Below, in pieces: positions 1-5,223 of a DNA stretch of 5,223 bases; within the stretch, counting starts at the first letter, position 1, and every line of letters starts with the position of its first letter. The stretch is from positions 1 to 5,223 of the forward strand of contig JAAHIC010000373.1 in assembly GCA_010671965.1 (NCBI GenBank), read 5' to 3'. Source of the DNA: Leptolyngbya sp. SIO4C5. Lineage in GTDB: Bacteria; Cyanobacteriota; Cyanobacteriia; Phormidesmidales; Phormidesmidaceae. The notes under the pieces are model-generated. The model saw only the letters and a program-made list of their open reading frames with translations, had not been told where the DNA came from and did not search any database. Position numbers and translations under genes: made by a program.

Positions 1-67
1 TCCTAGAGTCTCAGCCTAGATGCGCTACGGCTTCTATACCCCTAGTTCAACGGAGTTCTCAAGCCGA

Positions 68-622
68 ATGACTATTGAAAAAATTGTTGAGCAAGCTCTG
101 CAGGATGGATATTTGACGCCTGCTATGGAAGCGGAGGTAGGCCGTATTTGTGATACGGCTTCTGAGCTTTCGATTGAAGAGTACATGGCTCTCGATCGTC
201 TGATGGGAGCGCTTTTAACCGGAGAGGTGGTTGCAGTTCCTCGGAAGCAGTTCATCAACGTGATGGAGGAGCTGGTGCTGACCGAAGCGATCGCTCGCGT
301 AGCTGAGATTGAAGCCGCTAGCGACTGCACTCTAGATTTAGGCGATGTGGCGGCCTATGCGCTCAACCGCCTGCCTCCCCTCTATGCCACGACGGAAGAA
401 GGCGCTAACTATCAGCGGGGCAAGGCTAAAGATGAGCTATTCAACCTGATTTCTCAGCACGTCAAAGATGCGATCGCTCACAACCTGAATCAGCCTGACT
501 TCTATCCTGAGCGGACTTCAATTCAGAAAAACAGCACAGGTGATGACGCTGTTCTGACCCAGGTAAGTGAACTGCTTAAGGAACACGCCTATAAGTTCGA
601 GCATGTGCCTCAGACTGCCTAG
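68..622 (+). CDS. ComFB-domain protein, probable cyclic-dinucleotide receptor (CdgR/ComFB-like)
   Basis: This is a 184-residue soluble protein with no signal peptide or membrane segment. A helical N-terminal extension (residues 1-60) leads into the ComFB domain: INVMEELV at 63-70, an aliphatic/acidic helix to about 82, DVAAYALNRLPPLYATTEEG at 93-112, and RGKAKDEL at 117-124. The C-terminal tail is charged. ComFB was named from a Bacillus late-competence operon. Cyanobacterial members have been reported as small receptors of c-di-GMP and, in some cases, c-di-AMP, with effects on cell size and competence/pili. Binding here is inferred from family only. An upstream in-frame ATG at 20 would add 16 residues. 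The start at 68 is preferred because the protein then opens MTIEKIVEQAL, as I recall its relatives doing, and a GGAG lies at 52-55, about 12 bases upstream. The gene ends before a strong hairpin and converges with the L,D-transpeptidase gene, so the two are transcribed separately. Family assignment is confident, ligand is not. Confidence 0.88.
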   Translation: MTIEKIVEQALQDGYLTPAMEAEVGRICDTASELSIEEYMALDRLMGALLTGEVVAVPRKQFINVMEELVLTEAIARVAEIEAASDCTLDLGDVAAYALNRLPPLYATTEEGANYQRGKAKDELFNLISQHVKDAIAHNLNQPDFYPERTSIQKNSTGDDAVLTQVSELLKEHAYKFEHVPQTA

Positions 623-661
623 AGCAGTTTTGGGCCGACTCAGCCTCAATCGCAATCTCAG

Positions 662-698
662 TGAATCCGTCGATTTGAACAATCGACGGATTTATTTT
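662..698 (+). terminator. Intrinsic terminator after the ComFB-type gene
   Basis: A perfect 12-bp inverted repeat (664-675 with 681-692, arms AATCCGTCGATT and AATCGACGGATT) closes a 5-base loop TGAAC. It is followed by the T-rich tail TATTTTG. The outer pair T662-A694 can extend it across a G-T wobble. It starts 42 bases after the ComFB stop codon. On the opposite strand it also lies just past the transpeptidase stop, but there the hairpin is followed by CACTGAG, with no T run. It is therefore best read as a plus-strand terminator that may also slow transcription coming the other way. Confidence 0.8.
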
Positions 699-705
699 GA
701 CGTTT

Positions 706-1275
706 CTAGGGCTTTACAATCACGGTCGCGCCGATATCTACCTGATCGTAGAGACTACGAATATCGCGATCGCGCAGGCGGATGCAGCCGTGAGAAACCG
801 CCTGACCGATAAATTCTTCCTGATTAGTGCCGTGAAAGCCAATAGCGTGTCTGCCGTCTGACCAAAAACCCAGCCATCTGGCCCCTAGCGGATTTTCTGG
901 CCCTGGCGGAATCACCTCGCCAGTAATAGGATGCTGCCAGGCCGGATATTCCTGCTTTTGCCGTACTTTGAAGCTGCCCGTAGGCGTTTGCCAATCAGCC
1001 TGACCCACCGCAATGTCATAGCTGGCGGCGAGCTGATCTTCCACATAGAGCTGAAGCCGCCGCTCTGCTAGACTCACCACCAGTTCTGTATTTTTCGCTT
1101 TGGCTGAAACACGCGGCATAGGGTTGAAGCCTTCGTAGCGCCACAGCGTTTTAGGCGAGCCAACGGGCGCTGAGGACTGCCACTGCGGTGAGGCCCACTC
1201 AGTTGCTACCAGCAACGCTGCCGCGCCGAAGCTCAGCACCATAATGCAGCGAGTAATGGGCTGATGGGTCAGCAT
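706..1275 (-). CDS. L,D-transpeptidase, YkuD domain, membrane-anchored
   Basis: A 189-residue protein that should make 3-3 peptide cross-links in peptidoglycan, or attach other molecules to the stem peptide, in the periplasm. Residues about 11-25 form a hydrophobic segment (IMVLSFGAAALLVA) after a short basic N-terminus, a signal anchor or uncleaved signal peptide. The YkuD domain runs from about 63 to 188: TELVVSLAERRLQLYV (63-78), the TPTGSFKV strand (97-104), then HGT at 148-150 and SHGCIRL at 161-167. Cys164 is the predicted nucleophile and His148/His162 the catalytic histidines. All key residues are present. It is short for the family, with no LysM or peptidoglycan-binding module, so only the catalytic domain and anchor remain. 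The ATG at 1275 lacks a good Shine-Dalgarno. The ATG at 1242 (residue 12) is an alternative that would remove the basic residues before the helix. It is divergent from the miniprotein gene and convergent with the ComFB gene, so probably monocistronic. Confidence 0.93.
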   Translation of the reverse strand: MLTHQPITRCIMVLSFGAAALLVATEWASPQWQSSAPVGSPKTLWRYEGFNPMPRVSAKAKNTELVVSLAERRLQLYVEDQLAASYDIAVGQADWQTPTGSFKVRQKQEYPAWQHPITGEVIPPGPENPLGARWLGFWSDGRHAIGFHGTNQEEFIGQAVSHGCIRLRDRDIRSLYDQVDIGATVIVKP

Positions 1276-1305
1276 AGCGTTAAGCAGCTCAAGCTTTTCG
1301 GAGTC

Positions 1306-1334
1306 ACACTATTTGTCTGCATCAATAGTAACAA
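1306..1334 (-). promoter_or_regulatory. Weak candidate promoter for the L,D-transpeptidase gene
   Basis: Reading the minus strand, TTGTTA (1329-1334, 4 of 6 to the -35 consensus) is separated by 17 bases from TAGTGT (1306-1311), which keeps the T, A and final T of a -10 box. This would give a leader of about 25-30 bases to the ATG at 1275. The match is modest and no other support is visible. The rest of the 201-base divergent gap (1276-1476) should also hold the promoter of the miniprotein gene, but no convincing box was found on that strand. Confidence 0.3.
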
Positions 1335-1465
1335 GGCTTTCTGTCAGCCGGGGACAGTTGTACCCGCTAGCGAATAAGCCTAACAAAACGTCAAATTTCG
1401 GCTGAGCGGCCCGCTGTGATGAAGAAAATAGAGATAGGGCGTCTAGCCTGAGAAATTAAAAGCTT

Positions 1466-1470
1466 GGAGG
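1466..1470 (+). promoter_or_regulatory. Shine-Dalgarno GGAGG of the 36-residue miniprotein
   Basis: GGAGG lies 6 bases upstream of the ATG at 1477. It is the main reason, with the membrane-like composition, for believing this short reading frame is translated. Confidence 0.7.
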
Positions 1471-1476
1471 GATTCT

Positions 1477-1587
1477 ATGCATAGCTTTATTGCTCCCGAT
1501 AGCTTTCTCTACATTGCTGTCAAAGTCTGCGTTTTAATCTTAGCCGTTTTGGCCTGGTGGGTTTTATTTGCCCCTAGCGTAGTCTAA
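1477..1587 (+). CDS. Hypothetical 36-residue single-helix membrane miniprotein
   Basis: The frame runs from ATG at 1477 to TAA at 1585-1587. It begins MHSFIAPDSF and continues as a hydrophobic stretch from about residue 10 to the end (LYIAVKVCVLILAVLAWWVL, then FAPSVV), long enough to span a membrane once. Lys16 and Cys18 sit in its first half and a Trp pair near the far face. A GGAGG six bases before the start supports translation. Size and shape recall the one-helix subunits of cyanobacterial photosystems, cytochrome b6f or NDH-1, but the sequence does not match PsaM, PsbX, PsbY, Psb30, PetL, PetM or PetN as I remember them, so no function is assigned. It is flanked by non-coding sequence, about 200 bases on each side, and is probably its own transcription unit, ending perhaps at the hairpin 1666-1716. 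The main alternative is a chance frame. Confidence 0.6.
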   Translation: MHSFIAPDSFLYIAVKVCVLILAVLAWWVLFAPSVV

Positions 1588-1665
1588 GCCAGGGTGAGCA
1601 GCTTCTATTAGAACTTATTCAGACTCAAATTTTTTAACCGACGCACCTTTAACGCTTAAAACTCA

Positions 1666-1716
1666 AACCGAGCTGAATTTCTCACCGCTTGCCTAAACGC
1701 ATCAATTCAGCCGGTT
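1666..1716 (+). terminator. Bulged 13-bp hairpin with T-rich tail: candidate terminator or leader element
   Basis: AACCG-A-GCTGAATT (1666-1679) pairs with AATTCAGCCGGTT (1704-1716), giving 13 base pairs with one bulged A at 1671 and a 24-base loop. Two bases further on comes TTATTTTGAC (1719-1728), the same 10-mer that follows the stem of the terminator at 662-698. This favours a terminator for the miniprotein gene, 79 bases after its stop. The long loop and short T run are unusual for an intrinsic terminator, so a leader structure of the downstream operon or a protein-binding site remains possible. TTGACC at 1724-1729 could alternatively be a -35 box, but no good -10 follows at 16-18 bases. 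Confidence 0.45.
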
Positions 1717-1772
1717 GCTTATTTTGACCATGCCAGTCTAGGCACGGAAAAAATTGCCTGTTCACCTGCAAG

Positions 1773-1790
1773 CATTCATCTCTATGAATG
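1773..1790 (+). promoter_or_regulatory. 7-bp hairpin abutting the Shine-Dalgarno of the unknown operon
   Basis: CATTCAT (1773-1779) and ATGAATG (1784-1790) form a perfect 7-bp stem around the loop CTCT. The stem ends at the base before AAGGAGG (1791-1797). In mRNA it would stack next to the ribosome binding site without covering it. It could hold the site open, shield the 5' end or be a protein target. It also buries the alternative ATG at 1788 in the stem. Confidence 0.4.
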
Positions 1791-1797
1791 AAGGAGG
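1791..1797 (+). promoter_or_regulatory. Shine-Dalgarno AAGGAGG deciding the start at 1803
   Basis: A full-length AAGGAGG sits five bases before the ATG at 1803. It would lie inside the coding region if translation began at the in-frame ATG at 1788, so it fixes 1803 as the start. Confidence 0.85.
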
Positions 1798-1802
1798 CAA
1801 GA

Positions 1803-2507
1803 ATGCCAGCATTAACGAGCTGTATCTTTGAGGAGCGAGATTTCACCGGGGCGGCCAACTGTAACAGCATTGAGTTTGGCACCGGCGGATGGGCTTGGGT
1901 CACCTGGACTTTTGGCGATCGCCGCGCTTCTCTGGCGCGGGTACGCAACAACTCCGAAATTGTGATTCCGCTAACATCAACCCTAGATACGCCAGCCAAC
2001 CGCAGTATTGTAGACAGCAGCTTACCCAGCGGCGTCAGCCGTATCACCGGCATCCGCGCCGGTATGGTGCCCTATAGCGCCACCTTCCTTGGTTCGAGAG
2101 AACCGGCACGTCATCCGGCCTGGCGAGTCTTCATCGACCTTTCCTTCCGGGTACGGATCGATTTACCCTGGTATTGTTTCGCCCCTGGCGGCGACACCCG
2201 CGTCACTGTTCACTATTACATTCTGGTCTCTCTAGACAGTGGCGGCAGGCTGCGGGCGAATGTGGATCAGTGGGAGTGGAACCGTACGGAGTCCGCAGGG
2301 GTCTGCAGTGGTGAGGTTGCTGACAGACTCAATAGCAGCATTCCCGGCGGCATTGGCCCACTGCAGGCTGCCTTGAACTCCCAGCTTGAGCCGTTTATGA
2401 GCTTTACCTTCGCGGATATCTATTTCCTACCGGGAGATGGCCGTCGTTCCGGTCGTGATGATGTAAGTGATGTCAGAACCGCAGCAGCTATCGTGCTGAT
2501 TCGATAA
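1803..2507 (+). CDS. Hypothetical protein, 234 residues, first gene of an unknown two-gene operon
   Basis: I do not recognise this protein. It has no signal peptide or membrane helix and looks mostly beta-stranded: alternating hydrophobic stretches at about 29-37 (GWAWVTWTF), 52-58, 107-120 (AWRVFIDLSFRVRI) and 133-145 (RVTVHYYILVSLD). A likely amphipathic helix follows at about 171-198 (EVADRLNSSI, then LQAALNSQLEPF), then FTFADIYFLPGD at 201-212 and a last strand AAAIVLIR at the C-terminus. Trp is frequent (30, 32, 35, 107, 123, 157, 159) and there are four Cys (7, 20, 125, 168). A beta-sheet core with one long amphipathic helix is loosely like lipid-binding folds, but this is only a guess. 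The start at 1803 is set by AAGGAGG at 1791-1797. The next gene begins 11 bases after the TAA with the same start context, implying co-expression at a similar level and perhaps a shared complex. One HIP1 site (1915-1922) and ordinary base composition argue against recent transfer. Confidence 0.82.
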   Translation: MPALTSCIFEERDFTGAANCNSIEFGTGGWAWVTWTFGDRRASLARVRNNSEIVIPLTSTLDTPANRSIVDSSLPSGVSRITGIRAGMVPYSATFLGSREPARHPAWRVFIDLSFRVRIDLPWYCFAPGGDTRVTVHYYILVSLDSGGRLRANVDQWEWNRTESAGVCSGEVADRLNSSIPGGIGPLQAALNSQLEPFMSFTFADIYFLPGDGRRSGRDDVSDVRTAAAIVLIR

Positions 2508-2514
2508 AAGGAGG
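2508..2514 (+). promoter_or_regulatory. Shine-Dalgarno AAGGAGG of the second unknown gene
   Basis: AAGGAGG follows the TAA stop of the first gene directly and lies four bases before the ATG at 2519. The context AAGGAGGCAAAATG nearly repeats that of the first gene (AAGGAGGCAAGAATG), which supports both starts. Confidence 0.85.
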
Positions 2515-2518
2515 CAAA

Positions 2519-2890
2519 ATGGATTGCAATACAGGTCAACGCAAGGCTTTTGCAGATGATGTAGTTGCCAGTCTGCAGGCAGTGCTGAAAAAATATGAGC
2601 TAGATGAGGTCGTTATCCATCGAGAAGCAAATCCGGTGTTAGTTGCCGCTAGAGGCTGCTTAAAGCAGGCGGCAACGAATAAAGCCGAACGCATTGAGCT
2701 GGTGCTTCAAATCTCACCTAGCCTACAGCAGGCTGAAGAAATCAGCCAGCAGTCGGCCCTAGCCGCAGTCGCTACAGCAGTGCCGGTCGCCAAAGCATTT
2801 GATCTCTCTACAGTCGTCGCCCGCGATACGGTGGCCAAGGCTTCACCCATAATGGAAGATCCCTGCGAGTCTGAGTCTCGTCCAGGCTGA
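2519..2890 (+). CDS. Hypothetical protein, 123 residues, second gene of the unknown operon
   Basis: I do not recognise this protein. It appears soluble and can be split in two. Residues 1-70 look like a compact alpha-beta unit: a helix at about 8-26 (RKAFADDVVASLQAVLKKY), strands at about 29-43 (DEVVIHREANPVLVA), a basic helix at 45-56, and a strand ERIELVLQI at 57-65. Residues 71-123 are Ala/Val/Gln-rich and probably helical then disordered, ending in an acidic tail (MEDPCESESRPG). There are three Cys (3, 47, 116). No catalytic motif, DNA-binding motif or membrane helix is evident. It lies 11 bases after the first unknown gene with a strong ribosome binding site, so the two are almost certainly co-transcribed, and a partner or chaperone role is possible. 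Its stop is only 10 bases from the convergent recJ stop, with no hairpin between them. Confidence 0.75.
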   Translation: MDCNTGQRKAFADDVVASLQAVLKKYELDEVVIHREANPVLVAARGCLKQAATNKAERIELVLQISPSLQQAEEISQQSALAAVATAVPVAKAFDLSTVVARDTVAKASPIMEDPCESESRPG

Positions 2891-2900
2891 GCAAATGCAG

Positions 2901-5223
2901 TTAGCCAAACATGTGGTGGGCAACGGCCTGCAGCGTAGATAAGGGTACCTGGCAGAAATACTGGCGGCGAAACTGCTCCTCCTGAATCGCGGCAATCAGG
3001 GAGGCGATCGCCCCTGATTCAGAAACTGCTAGCGCTGCGGGTAAATCGATTACGCTCACCCCCTGCTCCGTTCGCACCAGCTTAAAGCCGAGCTGCTCCA
3101 GGCAGTCTAAGGCTAGGGCGAGGGTGCGATCGCTGAGGCCAAGCTTTTCCAGCAGTTGAGGGCGTGTGGCTGTTTGCTGCTGGCGGTAAAGATACTTGGC
3201 GATGCCCAGCAGGGTCATTACAATCTGTTGGGGCGCAGGCTGCTCAGGAGGCGTATAGGCCAAAGTCAAAGCCTGCTGCTGCTGGAGGGCCTGCTGCAGC
3301 CAGGGCTGAAAATCCTGCCACTGAGTCGGGCAGTGCTGCAGCACAAGGGCTGACCTTGGCGTATCTGCGTTCGCTGTCCGCTGGTCAACCAGCCACTTTG
3401 CCGTCTCGTCAGCCGCCTGTACAACCGCTGTAGGACGAACTGCTAGTAGTCGTACCTCATAGCGTTTTTGATAGGGGTTTAAATCCAGCTCAGCTATCAC
3501 ATCGCAGGAACCCGCTGGCAGATCATCGCGGTAGTGCTCCCACCAGTGACCAGGAAAGCCAGTACTATCGGTAGCGTCGCAGAGGTCGAAGTCGGTTTTG
3601 ATGTAGCGGACTTTGCCGCCTCGCTGATCGCGGATATTGTAGTTGCGGGCGTTGTTGAACCAGCAGTTGCGCAGCAGCAGGCGCGGCACCGGATTGCCCA
3701 TGCCGCAGGGTTCTAGCTGCTTAAGCTGTTTGAAAAGAGACTGCCCCAGTTCGGCCACAGTGACTTCTAGGTCAGCGGTGAGAATGGCGGCGGCGGCGAT
3801 CGCGGTGGCACTTTGCTGCTCTCGCAGTTGACGATTAATAGCTTCGGTAAACAGCGGAATGTTGGCGGCGGGTAAACTCAGCCCCGCCGCGTAGGGATGA
3901 CCGCCAAAGCTACGGAGTAAATGAGCCTGAGACTGGACAAGCTGATAGAGATCGACCTGCTGAGGCGATCGGGCTGAGCCTCTAGCTAGCTGAGGTGTTG
4001 AACCGTCCGGGCTAGGTGGATCAAGGCTGAGCAAAATGGTGGGGCGGTGATACTGCTGGGCAATCTGGCCTGCTACCAGACCCAGGATGCCGACGGGCCA
4101 TTGCATATCCGCCAGCACAATGACGCGGGTAGTTGAGAGATCAAGCTGCTGAAGCTGCTGGGATACCTGCTGCTGTAAGTCTCGCTGTAGGGCTTTGCGG
4201 CGGGTATTGGCTAGCTCGGTTTCAACGGCGAGCTGGTGGCAGCGCTGCGGGTCATGACTGGTCAACAGCTCGACGCAAAAGCTGGCATCGCCATGAATGC
4301 GGCTGACTGCGTTGATGCGAGGGCCAATGCCAAAGGAGATATCTGTGGGGCGATCGCCGCTGCGCTTGCAGAGCGATAAAAGCTCTACAACACCGGGACG
4401 ATGGGTGGTTTCGTCAGGCGCTAGCTGCGATCGCTGCTGCAGTTTTTGAATGCCCATTTGAGCTAGGTAGCGACAGTCCCCTTTGAGTTCAACCAGGTCA
4501 GCAATCAGGCCAATCGCTACTAGATCGATGAGCTGCTCTAAAGGCTGCTGGGGGACAGCGGGCAGGGTTTGGTAGAGCGCCTCTATCAGCTTGTAGGCCA
4601 CCGCTACGCCTGAGAGAGAAGCCAGGGGATGATCGGCGGCTAGATAGCGGGGATTGATGATGGCCTCAACTGGCGGTCGCTGCGCAGGAAGCGTATGGTG
4701 GTCGGTGATAATCACGTCTAGCCCTAGTTGCTGGCAGAGGTCTAGCTCCGCTAAGTTAGTGCTGCCCGTGTCACAGGTCACAATTAACGTGTAGCCCGCA
4801 GCAGCCAGCCGCTCTAGTCCCTCCGCCTGTAGCCCGTGCGATTCCTTTAGCCGATTGGGAATCACGTAGGTGAGCCGCTCAGACGGAAAGAACTGGCCCA
4901 ACCCTTCCCATAAAACCGCCGTTGCTGTGACGCCATCGGCGTCAAAATCGCCCCAAATGGCTACTTTCTCTGCCCGCTGATAGGCTTGCTGCAGCCGCTC
5001 AACCGCTCGCGGCATCTCTGGGCCAAACTCGAAAGGAGAAGCAGGCTGATACTGTTGGGGATTAAAAAAGCCCGCTAGCTGCTCGGCTGAGCGATAACCG
5101 CGCTGCCAGAGAAGCTGAGCCAGGTATTCAGGCGGCTGGTCCAGTCCGCTCTGCTGCAGCACCACCGATAGCCAATCTTTAGGCAGATCAAAACGCGGTT
5201 GAAGCTGCCATTGATGCGTAGAA
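2901..5223 (-). CDS. recJ: Single-stranded-DNA-specific exonuclease RecJ, 5' end beyond window
   Basis: RecJ degrades single-stranded DNA 5' to 3' in RecF-pathway recombination, mismatch and base-excision repair, in the cytoplasm and with Mn/Mg. The frame stays open past a possible GTG at 5163-5165 to the right edge, adding 19 residues (including QWQLQPRFDLPKDWL) that resemble a real RecJ N-terminus, so the true start is outside. Numbered from the first whole codon (5220-5222), 773 residues are visible. The DHH domain has GDFDADG (91-97), CDTGSTN (150-156), DHH (174-176) and DLVAIGLIADL (233-243). GPRINAVSR (300-308) precedes the DHHA1 domain, which carries GGHPYAAG (440-447). An OB-like domain follows with LEPCGMGNPVP (503-513). 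All metal-binding motifs are intact. The protein is about 200 residues longer than E. coli RecJ (577). The extra C-terminal part holds a Gln-rich linker (about 630-665) and a likely winged-helix region (about 669-725), as is usual for cyanobacterial RecJ. It converges with the unknown operon. Confidence 0.97.
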   Translation of the reverse strand, partial: STHQWQLQPRFDLPKDWLSVVLQQSGLDQPPEYLAQLLWQRGYRSAEQLAGFFNPQQYQPASPFEFGPEMPRAVERLQQAYQRAEKVAIWGDFDADGVTATAVLWEGLGQFFPSERLTYVIPNRLKESHGLQAEGLERLAAAGYTLIVTCDTGSTNLAELDLCQQLGLDVIITDHHTLPAQRPPVEAIINPRYLAADHPLASLSGVAVAYKLIEALYQTLPAVPQQPLEQLIDLVAIGLIADLVELKGDCRYLAQMGIQKLQQRSQLAPDETTHRPGVVELLSLCKRSGDRPTDISFGIGPRINAVSRIHGDASFCVELLTSHDPQRCHQLAVETELANTRRKALQRDLQQQVSQQLQQLDLSTTRVIVLADMQWPVGILGLVAGQIAQQYHRPTILLSLDPPSPDGSTPQLARGSARSPQQVDLYQLVQSQAHLLRSFGGHPYAAGLSLPAANIPLFTEAINRQLREQQSATAIAAAAILTADLEVTVAELGQSLFKQLKQLEPCGMGNPVPRLLLRNCWFNNARNYNIRDQRGGKVRYIKTDFDLCDATDSTGFPGHWWEHYRDDLPAGSCDVIAELDLNPYQKRYEVRLLAVRPTAVVQAADETAKWLVDQRTANADTPRSALVLQHCPTQWQDFQPWLQQALQQQQALTLAYTPPEQPAPQQIVMTLLGIAKYLYRQQQTATRPQLLEKLGLSDRTLALALDCLEQLGFKLVRTEQGVSVIDLPAALAVSESGAIASLIAAIQEEQFRRQYFCQVPLSTLQAVAHHMFG

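Larger units (their letters stand above)
287..4434. repeat. Nine dispersed HIP1 octamers (GCGATCGC)
   Basis: GCGATCGC, the highly iterated palindrome of many cyanobacterial genomes, begins at 287, 470, 766, 1915, 3004, 3126, 3796, 4350 and 4427. All lie inside coding regions: two in the ComFB gene, one in the transpeptidase, one in the first unknown gene and five in recJ. None is in the miniprotein, the second unknown gene or the intergenic gaps. A one-base variant (GCGATCGG) begins at 3964. Confidence 0.95.

Noticed and set aside
20..67. Upstream in-frame ATG at 20 as the start of the ComFB gene
   Set aside because: It lacks a clear ribosome binding site, and the added residues (MRYGFYTPSSTEFSSR) do not look like the family N-terminus, whereas the protein from 68 does.
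567..812. Plus-strand 81-codon open frame
   Set aside because: It overlaps the ComFB gene end, runs through the terminator hairpin and is antisense to the transpeptidase. The product is Arg-rich and shadow-like.
695..1395. AAACGTCAAA present in opposite orientations at both edges of the transpeptidase gene
   Set aside because: A 10-base inverted match is expected by chance in 5 kb, and there are no other mobile-element features or a target duplication.
1345..1415. Possible promoter TTGTAC-17-TAACAA and the palindrome AGCGG-C-CCGCT upstream of the miniprotein
   Set aside because: The boxes match poorly (3 of 6 each), and the palindrome's one-base centre cannot form an RNA loop. Neither is enough to call.
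1788..1802. ATG at 1788 as the start of the 234-residue protein
   Set aside because: The AAGGAGG at 1791-1797 would lie inside the coding region, and this ATG is inside a hairpin stem.
1784..1831. Out-of-frame 15-codon upstream frame from ATG 1784 to TGA 1829
   Set aside because: It has no ribosome binding site, and its start lies in the hairpin and overlaps the real Shine-Dalgarno.
1682..2053. Minus-strand 123-codon open frame
   Set aside because: It lies antisense to the 234-residue gene, shows no Shine-Dalgarno and has a composition typical of a shadow frame.
3156..3831. Several plus-strand open frames opposite recJ
   Set aside because: They are low-complexity (Ala, Arg, Leu) shadows of the Gln/Leu/Ala-rich recJ codons.

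Overview
The window looks like a chromosomal segment of a cyanobacterium. The octamer GCGATCGC (HIP1) occurs nine times in 5.2 kb, where chance predicts about one per 65 kb. The ComFB-type protein and the long RecJ also have the form usual in cyanobacteria. Genus cannot be read from this. A filamentous or Leptolyngbya/Synechococcus-like lineage with roughly 50-55% GC is a reasonable guess.

Layout, left to right. (1) A plus-strand ComFB-domain protein (68-622), from a family of small cyclic-dinucleotide receptors, ends at a perfect 12-bp hairpin terminator. (2) Converging on it from the other strand is a single-domain, membrane-anchored L,D-transpeptidase (YkuD fold, 706-1275) for peptidoglycan cross-linking. 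(3) A roughly 530-base stretch follows that looks empty at first. It holds a 36-residue one-helix membrane miniprotein (1477-1587) with a textbook Shine-Dalgarno. Between it and the next gene lie two inverted repeats: a 13-bp hairpin with one bulged A, and a 7-bp hairpin abutting the next ribosome binding site. (4) Two plus-strand genes of unknown function (1803-2507 and 2519-2890) sit 11 bases apart and share nearly identical start contexts (AAGGAGGCAA...ATG), so they are very likely one operon. (5) Converging on them after only 10 bases is recJ (minus strand, 2901 to the right edge). It is the 5'-3' single-strand exonuclease of recombination and mismatch repair, and its true start lies outside the window.

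Three genes have clear family assignments (ComFB, L,D-transpeptidase, RecJ) and three do not. The genes do not form one pathway. The part most likely to be undescribed is 1477-2890: the miniprotein, the structured leader and the two-gene unknown operon. No mobile element, CRISPR array, tRNA or rRNA was seen.
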